Positions 48,169 through 57,906 of a stretch of 64,000 nt of DNA are shown here, in pieces; position 1 is the first letter of the stretch, and each line of letters starts with the position of its first letter. This stretch comes from Paracandidimonas soli (lineage in GTDB: Bacteria; Pseudomonadota; Gammaproteobacteria; Burkholderiales; Burkholderiaceae_B), in contig NZ_SMBX01000006.1 in NCBI RefSeq assembly GCF_004342005.1, forward strand, positions 1 through 64,000, written 5' to 3'. Under the pieces are notes generated by a model. It saw only the letters and a list, made by a program, of their open reading frames with translations. It ran no database searches and was not told the origin of the DNA. Position numbers and translations under genes: made by a program.

Positions 48169-48951
48169 ATGCTGAAAGGAAAACGTGCTGTCGTCACAGG
48201 ATCCACCAGCGGCATCGGCCTGGCCATCGCCAGGGAGCTGGCGGCCAGCGGCGCCGATGTCGTCATCAACGGCTTCGGTGATGCCCGGGAAATCGAAAAC
48301 GAGCGCAGCCGCATCGAAGCCGAGTTCGGCGTCAGGGCGTTCTACCTGGGCGCCGACCTGATGGATGCGCAGGCGGCGCGCGATTTCATTCAGGCGGCCG
48401 CGCGCGAGATGGGAGGCATCGACATCCTGGTGAACAATGCCGGCATCCAGCATACGGACCGCATCGAGAATTTCCCCGTCGAAAAGTGGAACGCCGTCAT
48501 CGCGCTCAACCTGTCGGCCGTCTTCCATTGCTCGGCGGCGGCATTGCCGCACATGCAGGCTCAGGGCTGGGGGCGCATCATCAATATCGCGTCCGCCCAC
48601 GGCCTGGTGGCCTCGGAAAACAAGGCGGCCTATGTCGCAGCCAAGCATGGCGTGATGGGGCTGACCAAGGTCACGGCGCTGGAAAATGCGGGCAAGGGCA
48701 TTACCTGCAACGCGATCTGCCCTGGCTGGGTGCGCACGCAACTGGTCGAACGCCAGATCGAGGCCCTGGCCGAGAAGCAAGGACTGGATATCGAGAGCGC
48801 CGCGCGCGAGCTGCTCAGCGAAAAGCAGCCGTCCCTGCAATTCGTGACTCCCCAGCAATTGGGCGCCGCCGCGGTATTCCTGTCGTCCGATGCCGCGGCG
48901 CAGATGACCGGCGCGTCGCTGTCGATGGATGGCGGCTGGACCGCCCGCTGA
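48169..48951 (+). CDS. 3-hydroxybutyrate dehydrogenase (SDR family)
   Basis: A 260-residue short-chain dehydrogenase. The coenzyme loop is TGSTSGIGLAIA (~10-21), NNAGIQHTD is near 90, and the catalytic Ser and the YxxxK (AAYVAAKHG) are near 140-157. CPGWVRTQLVERQIEALAEKQG with a long C-terminal loop and FVTPQQLGAAAVFLSS is the pattern of the D-3-hydroxybutyrate dehydrogenases used in polyhydroxybutyrate turnover. It is a single gene. Its stop codon TGA (48949-48951) is the first three bases of repeat copy 4. Confidence 0.85.
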   Translation: MLKGKRAVVTGSTSGIGLAIARELAASGADVVINGFGDAREIENERSRIEAEFGVRAFYLGADLMDAQAARDFIQAAAREMGGIDILVNNAGIQHTDRIENFPVEKWNAVIALNLSAVFHCSAAALPHMQAQGWGRIINIASAHGLVASENKAAYVAAKHGVMGLTKVTALENAGKGITCNAICPGWVRTQLVERQIEALAEKQGLDIESAARELLSEKQPSLQFVTPQQLGAAAVFLSSDAAAQMTGASLSMDGGWTAR

Positions 48952-49075
48952 CCACGCGCCGATGCGCAAGCCTCGGTCTTCAGGCCGAGGTCAAGCGAGG
49001 CAGTTTTTATACGGCGCCGCAGGCGCCCCCGTATTGTGGCGAGGAAGCTCCCGGCTTCAGACGGGAGTGACTCAC
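48949..49075 (+). repeat. Dispersed hairpin repeat, copy 4 (full length, 127 bp)
   Basis: It runs from TGACCACGCGCC to GTGACTCAC, as in copy 2. The left hairpin has a different sequence but still folds: CCTCGGTC (48971-48978) with GGCCGAGG (48983-48990), loop TTCA. The right hairpin is CTCCCG with CGGGAG, with the adjoining A and G swapped relative to the other copies. It starts in the stop codon of the dehydrogenase gene and ends one base before the GAGG ribosome-binding site of yaaA. Confidence 0.9.
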
Positions 49076-49086
49076 GAGGTATTGCA

Positions 49087-49857
49087 ATGTTGATGCTGCT
49101 TTCTCCGGCCAAGAAGCTGGATTACGACTCCCCCGTGCGAACAGCGCTGCATACGCAGCCGCTGTTCGTGCCGCAGGCCGAAGCCCTGATCGATATTCTG
49201 CGCGCCAAGAGCGCGGCCGAGATTGCCGGGCTGATGAGCCTGAGCGATGCGCTGGCCGAACTGAACGTGCAGCGCTACGCGCAATGGCGGCCGGTGTTCG
49301 ACCTGAACAACTCCCGCCAGGCCATCCTGGCGTTCAACGGCGACGTCTACGAGGGGCTGGATGCGCCCTCGCTGTCCGATGCCAAGCTGAAGTGGGCGCA
49401 GGAGCACCTGGCCATCCTCAGCGGCCTCTATGGGGTATTGCGCCCGCTGGACCTGATGCAGCCCTATCGGCTCGAAATGGGCACGCGGCTGACGAATCCC
49501 CAGGGCGGTACGCTGTACGCCTATTGGGGCGGCAGGCTGGCGGAATACCTGAACGAGCGCCTGGAATCGCACAAGCAGCCCTGGGTGCTGAACCTGGCAT
49601 CCGAGGAGTATTTCAAGGCGGTCGACCGCAAGGTATTGAAGGCCAGGGTGGTGCAGGCGGTATTCCAGGATGAAAAGAACGGCGCCTGGAAGGTCATCAG
49701 CTTCCATGCGAAGCGCGCGCGCGGCCTGATGGCGCGCTATGTCATCGAAAACCGCATCCAGGATGCGGCGGCGCTGCGAGGCTTCGACAGCGAAGGCTAT
49801 CGTTTCGCGGCGGATGCGTCGTCGGACGACAAGCTGGTGTTCCGTCGCAAGGCCTGA
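49087..49857 (+). CDS. yaaA: YaaA-family (DUF328) peroxide-stress protein
   Basis: A 256-residue cytoplasmic protein. It starts MLMLLSPAKKLDYDSP, comparable to MLILISPAKTLDY in E. coli, and contains LNNSRQAILAFNGDVYEGLDA (~77), LSGLYGVLRPLDLMQPYRLEMGT (~115), LASEEYFKAVD and VISFHAKRARGLMARY. E. coli YaaA lowers free iron and limits DNA damage during peroxide stress. ATG 49087 follows GAGG (49076-49079) by seven bases; that site directly abuts the end of repeat copy 4, so the original promoter region may have been displaced. A terminator follows. Confidence 0.93.
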   Translation: MLMLLSPAKKLDYDSPVRTALHTQPLFVPQAEALIDILRAKSAAEIAGLMSLSDALAELNVQRYAQWRPVFDLNNSRQAILAFNGDVYEGLDAPSLSDAKLKWAQEHLAILSGLYGVLRPLDLMQPYRLEMGTRLTNPQGGTLYAYWGGRLAEYLNERLESHKQPWVLNLASEEYFKAVDRKVLKARVVQAVFQDEKNGAWKVISFHAKRARGLMARYVIENRIQDAAALRGFDSEGYRFAADASSDDKLVFRRKA

Positions 49858-49876
49858 GCGTCGAATAGTGCGGACA

Positions 49877-49910
49877 GCCAATGGGGCCTTCGGGCCCCAT
49901 TGGCGTTTTC
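49877..49910. terminator. Terminator with TTCG tetraloop after yaaA
   Basis: GCCAATGGGGCC (49877-49888) and GGCCCCATTGGC (49893-49904) pair perfectly around TTCG, followed by GTTTTC. It separates yaaA from the convergent FUSC-family gene. Confidence 0.88.
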
Positions 49911-49944
49911 AGGGCCGGGGCCGCTCCTTTAGTATTAACAGGCC

Positions 49945-52209
49945 CTAGAGACCCCGCATTTCCCTCTGGATCAATTGCGCGGCGCGCTGCATCTGCTTCA
50001 GCGGATAGGCCAGCGACTCCCACTCCTCCGGGATCGATTGATGGGCGGGCGGCTGCGCATCCTGTCCCGACAGCGCGCCTTCCACATAGGCCAGGGTGGC
50101 GGCGATGGTCTCCGGCAGCGTCTTGACCGAAGCCAGTATCGGGATGGCGGCGCTGATCTGGGAGGCCATCATATGGTTCTGGATCAGCAGGCTGTTGAGC
50201 TCGGGCACGTTGCGCTGCTTCGATGGCGGCTCGCCCATCATGCGGTAGAACGCCGACGCGAAATTGCTGAATGCGATGTGCACGTTTTTGCGTGCCAGCT
50301 TCCATGCGAGTTCGGCCTCCTGCGCGGCCTCGGACAGTTGCAGCGGCTGCGCCGCGGCGTTGCCGCCGGCCTGCAGGGCGTCCTGCATCGAGATGGGAAG
50401 ATCGGTGCCTTCCATCAGGCCGGGCGCGGTGGTGGCGCGCTCCTGGCGCACCAGCTCGGCGTAGCGCAAGCCCTTGCGCAGGTAGTCCAGGTTGGCTTCC
50501 TGCGCCTCGCGGGCCAGCGAGGCCATGCCCGAGTGCTCCCACCAGGGCAGCACATAGCTGCATGCCAGTGCGATCATGCAGCCCAGCAGGGTGTCGAGCA
50601 GGCGCTCCCCAATGATCAGTGTCGTGATGGGCGCCATGAAATTGAAGGCCACCAGCACGAACAGGGTATTGAACACAGCGGCCAGCAGGGGGTTGACCAG
50701 CACCAGGCTGTTGCCCAGGACGCAACTGGCGACCAGCACGATCAGCAGCAGGTCCTGGTTGCCGGTCAGGTGGAACAGAAGGAAGGACAGGAAGCACCCC
50801 AGCAGCGAGCCCAGCAGGCGCCAGCCGTTGCGCTTGCGCGTAATCAGGAAGCCGGGCTTCATGATCAGGATGATGGTCAGCAGGATCCAGTGGCTCTGGG
50901 TCGTCAGCGCCGATACCGTGTCGTATCGGTCGCCGACGAGGGACAGCACGCTGGTCAGGCCCATGGCCGCCAGCAGTGCGATGGTCATGCGCAGCGCATA
51001 GCGGAAGTGGGCGGAGTCCAGGCGCAGGTTGCTGGCCAGCAGGCCGGGACGCAGCTCCTGGCGCGACAGGAAGCGGCCCAGCGACTTGTCCATGCGCACG
51101 TCGACGGCCTGCGCGGATTTATCCGGCGGGCTCGCCAGGCTGGACATGCGCTCCACGATGCGAGTGGCGTTGCGCAGGCGGCGCAGTATCTGCACCAGCA
51201 GCAGGTAGATATCGGGCTCCGTGCGGTTCAGGCCCTGGCTGCGGTAGAGCTCCAGCTCGTATTCCAAGGCGCGCAGTTCCGCCTGCACACGGCTGTTGCG
51301 CTCCGGCACGCGGTTGCGCGCCACGCCCAGCGAGATGCGGTTGATGTTCTGCGACAGCTTCTGCAGGGCGTCCTGCGCAAAAACCAGGAAATCGCTGTCG
51401 GACAGGCGCCTGCGCAGCACCCCGTAGTCGGTATGCGTAGCCACCATGGTGTCCAGCAGATCGATCATATGGATGAACACGTCCAGCAGCATCTGGCGGC
51501 GCGTGTCGCTAGCATGGCCGCCCCGGGGGAGCTCGCGCAGCACGATGTCCCGGGCGCTCTGGTGCTTTTCGATCATGTCGGCCTGCACGAGGATCAGCTT
51601 GCGATAGCAATCTTCCAGGTCGTTGGCGACATCGTAGAAGCGGGCGCGCGCATCGATGTAGTCGGCGGTGGCGAACAGCGCGATGGACAGGGTGTGCTGT
51701 TCTTCGCGATACCAGAGCAGGCGGCTGACCGCATAGCTGAACAGAAAGTAGAAGCTGCCGCCAAGCAGGGAAAACAGCGTGTGGCGCAGCACCTGGCCGG
51801 GCTCCATCGGCGTGTGCATGGTCAGTGTCATCAGCAGCAGACAGGCGAAGCCGATCTGGCCGCCGCGCTTGCCGAATACGGTCAGCATGCAGAAGCCGAA
51901 ACACAGCGAAGGCACCAGGATCCACAGCGCCAGCGGGTGGGCGGAGGCCAGCCCTGTCAGGGCGACCGTGCCGGTTCCGAGCACTACCCCGCCCAGCATT
52001 TCGTTGGTCCGGTAGCGCCGCGGGCCGCCCGGCTGGTCGATGAGCGATACGCAAAGCGCTCCCAGGGCGGCGACCATGCCCATGTCGTACAGCTGGAACA
52101 TCCCTGCCAGGACGATGGCGGGAACCAGAATGCCGATGGCCTGGCGCAGCCCGGCAAACGAGTGATGGCTGTACAGGAAGCGTTCCAGTTGCGGCAGGGA
52201 GGATGTCAT
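49945..52209 (-). CDS. FUSC/YccS-family inner-membrane protein
   Basis: A 754-residue membrane protein built as two similar halves. Each has a bundle of hydrophobic helices (~20-165 and ~395-530) followed by a long soluble, helix-rich part. The second membrane block contains LRMTIALLAAMGLTSVL and WILLTIILIMKPGFLITRKRNGWRLLGSLLGCFLSF, the pattern of the FUSC domain shared by YccS, YhfK and aromatic-acid efflux proteins such as AaeB. Export of aromatic acids is therefore possible but unproven. ATG 52209 is the first plausible start; no strong ribosome-binding site is visible. It stands alone, divergent from ilvI. Confidence 0.82.
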   Translation of the reverse strand: MTSSLPQLERFLYSHHSFAGLRQAIGILVPAIVLAGMFQLYDMGMVAALGALCVSLIDQPGGPRRYRTNEMLGGVVLGTGTVALTGLASAHPLALWILVPSLCFGFCMLTVFGKRGGQIGFACLLLMTLTMHTPMEPGQVLRHTLFSLLGGSFYFLFSYAVSRLLWYREEQHTLSIALFATADYIDARARFYDVANDLEDCYRKLILVQADMIEKHQSARDIVLRELPRGGHASDTRRQMLLDVFIHMIDLLDTMVATHTDYGVLRRRLSDSDFLVFAQDALQKLSQNINRISLGVARNRVPERNSRVQAELRALEYELELYRSQGLNRTEPDIYLLLVQILRRLRNATRIVERMSSLASPPDKSAQAVDVRMDKSLGRFLSRQELRPGLLASNLRLDSAHFRYALRMTIALLAAMGLTSVLSLVGDRYDTVSALTTQSHWILLTIILIMKPGFLITRKRNGWRLLGSLLGCFLSFLLFHLTGNQDLLLIVLVASCVLGNSLVLVNPLLAAVFNTLFVLVAFNFMAPITTLIIGERLLDTLLGCMIALACSYVLPWWEHSGMASLAREAQEANLDYLRKGLRYAELVRQERATTAPGLMEGTDLPISMQDALQAGGNAAAQPLQLSEAAQEAELAWKLARKNVHIAFSNFASAFYRMMGEPPSKQRNVPELNSLLIQNHMMASQISAAIPILASVKTLPETIAATLAYVEGALSGQDAQPPAHQSIPEEWESLAYPLKQMQRAAQLIQREMRGL

Positions 52210-52737
52210 CTCGCGCTGGCATGGGAGAAGGAGTAGGGCATGGTAACTGATCGTCCGCCGCCGCGCCATGCAATCGGGCGGGAGGCTGGATCGCGGCAGG
52301 CCTTGAAATGGGCGGGGGAGGAGGTCCCGGAACCGCTGCCGGCGTGGCTTGAGAACAACCACGCGCGGCATCCGCCATGTTTCGATTTGCTTCCTGCGCT
52401 GCATTGCGCTAAATTTGCAGTTTGGCCGTGCGTGCCCATCTTGTCGCGCGGCCATGCAAGCTCTCTGTCCGGGCTATCCGCCCGGTTTTTTGCGCTTTAA
52501 AAATCTTGCCTTCGGCCGCGCCAGAAGCGTGTGTTGCCAGGGGCGTTCGTTTCTAACCTTGTGTCCAGGATGGGCACTTGCTAGACATTTCGGCGGGTAA
52601 GAGCCGGGTCTGCAAGGCATCTGGGTGGCGCGGCTCCGTGAGTCGCAAAGCGCCAGGCTGTCTTGCCGCCTTGGGTTCTGCCCAGGTTTGGAGCCGACCG
52701 GGGTGCAGCTAGCTTTGGTGTTGAAAGGAATATTTCA
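52210..52737 (+). promoter_or_regulatory. Divergent FUSC-ilvI region with a terminator-like hairpin in the ilvI leader
   Basis: This gene-free stretch of 528 bases contains, on the plus strand, CCGGGC (52469-52474) paired with GCCCGG (52480-52485) and followed by TTTTTT, a good terminator about 245 bases before ilvI. It may end an upstream or leader transcript. I find no open frame rich in Ile, Val or Leu codons that would make a classical attenuator peptide. The rest (52500-52730) holds several GC-rich stem candidates; structured leaders before acetolactate synthase genes are known in betaproteobacteria, but I cannot match one with confidence. Confidence 0.45.
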
Positions 52738-54456
52738 ATGGAACTCAATGGCGCAGATATCGTCGTGCGCTGCCTGGCCGAAGAAGGGGTTGAACATGTG
52801 TTCGGCTATCCTGGCGGCTCGGTGCTCTACATCTACGACGCAATCTTCAAGCAAGACAAATTCAAGCATATCCTCGTCCGCCACGAGCAGGCCGCCGTGC
52901 ACGCGGCCGATGCCTATTCGCGCTCGTCCGACAAGGTAGGCGTGGCCCTGGTCACCAGCGGCCCCGGCGTCACCAATGCCGTCACCGGCATTGCGACCGC
53001 CTACATGGACTCGGTGCCGATGGTCATCATCAGCGGGCAGGCCCCGACGCACGCGATCGGCGAGGACGCCTTCCAGGAATGCGATACCGTGGGCATCACG
53101 CGCCCATGCGTCAAGCACAACTATCTGGTGCGCGACGTCAAGGACCTGGCCGAGACGCTACGCCGCGCCTTCTACCTGGCCAGGAGCGGCCGTCCCGGTC
53201 CCGTGCTGGTCGACATTCCCAAGGACATTACGGTCGCCACCTGCAAGTTCACGCCCAAGCGCGGTCCGGTGCAGCTGCGTTCCTACATGCCTGTGCTGAA
53301 AGGCCACCAGGGCCAGATCAAGAAAGCCGTGCAATTGCTGGCGGGCGCCGACCGTCCCATGATCTATGTGGGCGGCGGCGTGGTGCTGGGCGATGCCTCC
53401 GCCGAGCTCCGCCAACTGGTGGAGCTGGCCGGCGCTCCATGCACCACCACGCTGATGGGCCTGGGTGCGTTCCCGGCCCGCGATCCCAAGTTCGTCGGCA
53501 TGCCCGGCATGCACGGCACTTACGAAGCCAACATGGCCATGCAGCACTGTGACGTGCTCGTTGCCGTCGGCGCGCGCTTCGACGACCGGGTCATCGGCAA
53601 TCCGCGCAATTTCGCGCAGCAGCCGCGCAAGATCATCCATATCGATATCGACCCCTCGTCCATCTCGAAGCGGGTGCGCGCAGACGTGCCCATCGTCGGT
53701 CACGTCAAGGATGTGCTGCAGGAGTTCAACGGTTTCCTCGCGCAGGCGCAGGCAGCCGACGCCAAGCGTCCCGACCTGTCCAAGTGGTGGCAGCAGATCG
53801 AGTCCTGGCGCGACCGCAAGTGCCTGGACTACGCGAACTCCGACGAGGTCATCAAGCCGCAGTTCGTGATCCAGAAACTGTCCGAGATCACGGGCGGCAA
53901 CGCTTTCGTGACGTCCGACGTGGGCCAGCACCAGATGTGGGCCGCGCAGTACTACGGCTTCAACGAACCCCGCCGCTGGATCAATTCCGGCGGCCTGGGC
54001 ACCATGGGCGTCGGCCTGCCGTACGCCATGGGCGTGCAGATGGCCAATCCCGGCACGGACATTGCCGTCATCACGGGCGAAGGCTCCATCCAGATGAATA
54101 TCCAGGAGCTGTCCACCTGCAAGCAGTATGGCCTGACGCCCAAGATCCTGTGCCTGAACAACCGCTATCTGGGCATGGTGCGCCAGTGGCAGGAGCTCGA
54201 TTACGGCTCGCGCTATTCCGAGTCGTATGTCGATGCGCTGCCCGATTTCGTCAGGCTGGTGGAAAGCTACGGCCACGTGGGCATCCAGGTCGAGCGTACG
54301 GCCGACGTCGAGCCCGCGCTGCGCGAAGCCTTCGGCAAGTACAAGGATCGCCTGGTGTTCCTGAACTTCATCACTGACCAGACCGAAAACGTCTGGCCCA
54401 TGGTGAAGGCGGGCCGCGGCCTGACCGAAATGCTGCTCGGTTCCGAAGACCTGTAA
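52738..54456 (+). CDS. ilvI: Acetolactate synthase, large subunit
   Basis: A 572-residue ThDP enzyme for the first common step of Val, Leu and Ile synthesis. The N-terminal HVFGYPGGSVLYIYDAIF and the catalytic Glu in RHEQAAVHAADAYSR (~50) are clear, as are TSGPGVTNAVTGIATAYMDSVPMVIISGQ and the ThDP motif TGEGSIQMNIQELSTCKQYGLTPKILCLNN (~446-475). That motif has GEG where most relatives have GDG, a change also common in betaproteobacterial IlvI. ATG 52738 follows AAAGGAA. ilvH comes ten bases after the stop. Confidence 0.95.
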   Translation: MELNGADIVVRCLAEEGVEHVFGYPGGSVLYIYDAIFKQDKFKHILVRHEQAAVHAADAYSRSSDKVGVALVTSGPGVTNAVTGIATAYMDSVPMVIISGQAPTHAIGEDAFQECDTVGITRPCVKHNYLVRDVKDLAETLRRAFYLARSGRPGPVLVDIPKDITVATCKFTPKRGPVQLRSYMPVLKGHQGQIKKAVQLLAGADRPMIYVGGGVVLGDASAELRQLVELAGAPCTTTLMGLGAFPARDPKFVGMPGMHGTYEANMAMQHCDVLVAVGARFDDRVIGNPRNFAQQPRKIIHIDIDPSSISKRVRADVPIVGHVKDVLQEFNGFLAQAQAADAKRPDLSKWWQQIESWRDRKCLDYANSDEVIKPQFVIQKLSEITGGNAFVTSDVGQHQMWAAQYYGFNEPRRWINSGGLGTMGVGLPYAMGVQMANPGTDIAVITGEGSIQMNIQELSTCKQYGLTPKILCLNNRYLGMVRQWQELDYGSRYSESYVDALPDFVRLVESYGHVGIQVERTADVEPALREAFGKYKDRLVFLNFITDQTENVWPMVKAGRGLTEMLLGSEDL

Positions 54457-54466
54457 GGAGAGAATG

Positions 54467-54958
54467 ATGAAACACGTGATTTCTATCCTTCTGGAAAACG
54501 AACCCGGCGCGCTGTCGCGCGTGGTGGGCCTGTTCTCCGCACGCGGCTACAACATCGAAACCCTGACCGTGGCTCCCACCGAGGATCCCACGCTGTCGCG
54601 CATGACCATCGTCACGATCGGTTCGGACGAAGTGATCGAGCAGATCACCAAGCACCTGAACCGGCTCGTCGATGTCGTGAAGGTGGTGGATCTTTCCGAT
54701 GGACCGCACATCGAGCGCGAGCTCATGCTGATCAAGGTGCGCGCCGTGGGCAAGGAGCGCGAAGAGCTCAAGCGCATGTCGGACATCTTCCGCGGCCGCA
54801 TCATCGATGTCACCGACAAGGCTTATACAATCGAGCTTACCGGCGATCAGGGCAAGATCAGCGCTTTCATCGGCGCCCTCGATAGCAGCGCCATCCTGGA
54901 AACCGTCCGTACGGGCGTTTCCGGCATCGGCCGCGGCGAGCGTATCCTGAAACTTTGA
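54467..54958 (+). CDS. ilvH: Acetolactate synthase, small regulatory subunit
   Basis: A 163-residue regulatory subunit. The N-terminal ACT domain (MKHVISILLENEPGALSRVVGLFSARGYNIETLTVAPTEDPTLSRMTIV) binds valine for feedback inhibition; the C-terminal domain (LMLIKVRAVGKEREELKRMSDIFRGRIIDV) activates the large subunit. Two adjacent ATGs (54464, 54467) are possible; 54467 sits at the better distance from AAGGAG (54455-54460). Confidence 0.95.
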   Translation: MKHVISILLENEPGALSRVVGLFSARGYNIETLTVAPTEDPTLSRMTIVTIGSDEVIEQITKHLNRLVDVVKVVDLSDGPHIERELMLIKVRAVGKEREELKRMSDIFRGRIIDVTDKAYTIELTGDQGKISAFIGALDSSAILETVRTGVSGIGRGERILKL

Positions 54959-54962
54959 TTTG

Positions 54963-55036
54963 CATGCGCGGGCCGCGCGGCATGACGCCCCGGCCCGCGC
55001 ATGGCATCGGCTGTAATACCGGATGTTCCCATCCGG
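54963..55036 (+). promoter_or_regulatory. Hairpins between ilvH and ilvC
   Basis: CATGCGCGGGCC (54963-54974) pairs perfectly with GGCCCGCGCATG (54992-55003) with no T-run. A second small hairpin, CCGGAT (55019-55024) with ATCCGG (55031-55036), is followed by CGGATTTTC. They may set the ratio of ilvIH to ilvC message by partial termination or RNA protection; this is inference. Confidence 0.45.
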
Positions 55037-55053
55037 CGGATTTTCAAAAATAA

Positions 55054-56094
<1,041 letters not shown>

Positions 56095-56142
56095 TCATCG
56101 GTCCGAGCCGCGCCGCCGCAAGGCGCGGCAACCGGCCAGCGC

Positions 56143-56176
56143 AAATACCGCCATGACAATTGGCGGTATTTTTTTG
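56143..56176. terminator. Terminator between ilvC and the MFS gene
   Basis: AAATACCGCCA (56143-56153) pairs with TGGCGGTATTT (56161-56171), followed by TTTTG. The stem is almost the same as that after lpxC. It can act on both converging transcripts. Confidence 0.9.
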
Positions 56177-56216
56177 CCTGGCGGATCCGCGAGTGCAGGG
56201 GGTGTCGCCGCCTGCC

Positions 56217-57635
56217 TCAGCTTGCGGCCCGCATTTCCGGGGAAGCGTCGTATGTTCCGCTTTTGCCGTCAGCTGTATCCGGCAAATACGATGCCGCACC
56301 CGGCTCGGGAACCGCGTGATTGAATATGTCTTCCATCACGGGCGTGGCCACCTCCACGTCGGGAACCACGGCGGAAAGGTCTTCCATCAGTTCGTGGCCC
56401 AGGGCGCCTTGCTCCAGGTCTTCGGTGACTCGCATCTCGGCGCCGACGGGCGTCATCTGCGCGGCGGCCTCGAAGGGGGCGACGGGGATGGGTGCGGGGC
56501 GCGCGTTGCGTCGCCAGAGGAAGAAGCCGGTCAGGCACAGATTGAGCACGACAAACGACCAGAACAGCCCTGGTTCGCCCAGCGCGGACATGGCGGGAGT
56601 GATGATCAGCGGGCTGACGGCGGAGCCGATGGAGTTGATCAGCAGCAGCCCCTGGATCATGCGCACCAGCGCCCCGGAGGGCGCGCGGTCCGCCGAGTGG
56701 CTGACCGCCACCGGATAGATGGCGAAAATGCCCCCGCCCAGCAGGAAGAGCAGCACCAGCAGCAGAGTCGGGGAGTTCGGCAGCAGCACGATGAGCACGG
56801 AGAGCGCCGTGCAGAAAATGCCGAGCGCGATCAGCACCACCTGGCGGTCCTGGCGGTCCGACCAGCGACCCACCGGATACTGCAGCACCATGGCGCCCAG
56901 GATGGTGCTGGCCATCATCTGTCCGACCTGGAAAACATCCATGCCGATGCGCTGCAGGTAGATGGGCAGCAGAGTATAGACCGCGGCGATCGCGATCCCG
57001 GAGCCGAAGCTGCCCATGACGCCGGTGGGTGTCATGCGGATCAGGCGATAGGGCGACAGGGGCTCCACGTGTTCTATCGGGGGAGACACGCGCGGCAGGA
57101 TCACCATGGGCAATACCGACAGGGAGGCCAGCATGCCGGCGACCATGAAGGGAGCCGTCTCGCCCCAGGCGTCGATCATGCCGAGCTTGACCTGTCCGAG
57201 CATGCCCGAGCCGTATAGCGCGATCATGTAGAGCGCCAGCAGGCGGCCCCGCATTTTCTGGTCGCCCGCCAGCAGCATCCAGCTTTCGACTACCAGGAAG
57301 ACGCCGACGGCCGCCCAGCCGCCGATCAGGCGAAAGGCGAACCACGCCGTGGCGTCGAAGAACAGGCCCTGCAGCAGGATGGTGACGGCGGTGAGGGAGG
57401 CGAAGCTGCTGTAGGCCCGGATATGCCCGATACGCACGATCAGGCGGTCGTTGAACATGGCTCCCAGGGTCAGTCCGATGAAATAGGCGGACGACACCAG
57501 GCCGATGACGGTGTCCGATGCGCCCGAGGCATCCAGGCGCAGGGCGGTCAGGGAGGAGATAAATCCGTTGCCGATACAGACGACGAACAGGCCGAGCAGA
57601 GGGGCCAGCACCATGGCCAGCAATTGCGGCGACAT
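56217..57635 (-). CDS. Major facilitator superfamily transporter
   Basis: A 472-residue transporter with twelve predicted membrane helices over residues ~8-385 and a soluble acidic C-terminal tail of about 85 residues. Typical MFS loops are GAMFNDRLIVRIGHIRAY (~58) and YPVGRWSDRQDRQVV (~255). It resembles the YcaD-like group of MFS proteins, whose substrates are unknown. The tail is uncommon in the superfamily. It is a single gene between the ilvC terminator and the divergent psd gene, with no strong ribosome-binding site before ATG 57635. Confidence 0.83.
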   Translation of the reverse strand: MSPQLLAMVLAPLLGLFVVCIGNGFISSLTALRLDASGASDTVIGLVSSAYFIGLTLGAMFNDRLIVRIGHIRAYSSFASLTAVTILLQGLFFDATAWFAFRLIGGWAAVGVFLVVESWMLLAGDQKMRGRLLALYMIALYGSGMLGQVKLGMIDAWGETAPFMVAGMLASLSVLPMVILPRVSPPIEHVEPLSPYRLIRMTPTGVMGSFGSGIAIAAVYTLLPIYLQRIGMDVFQVGQMMASTILGAMVLQYPVGRWSDRQDRQVVLIALGIFCTALSVLIVLLPNSPTLLLVLLFLLGGGIFAIYPVAVSHSADRAPSGALVRMIQGLLLINSIGSAVSPLIITPAMSALGEPGLFWSFVVLNLCLTGFFLWRRNARPAPIPVAPFEAAAQMTPVGAEMRVTEDLEQGALGHELMEDLSAVVPDVEVATPVMEDIFNHAVPEPGAASYLPDTADGKSGTYDASPEMRAAS

Positions 57636-57906
57636 AACGCACTCGTGTAGAAGTTGTCCGGGGGCCTGGGCGTGTCGGGATCGAGCGGCTATCGCGGGCT
57701 GTGCCGGGAGGGGAGGATGGCGCAGGATTCTACCTGCAAGCCGGGATGAAAAACAGAAAATGCCGGGCGCGAGCGCACGATATGTATGCGCCGAACAACA
57801 GGCGCGGACATGCGCGTGAGGCCGTCCGGCGAATGCGAGGAGGACGGCGGGAGAGGCGGAGGCAGATTCCCGGCTGTTGCGCTTTTCGGTTATTCTTCGT
57901 CCTACG

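Noticed and set aside
52240-52600. Small plus-strand open frames upstream of ilvI as leader peptides
   Set aside because: They are not enriched in Ile, Val or Leu codons and have no convincing ribosome-binding site next to an attenuator.
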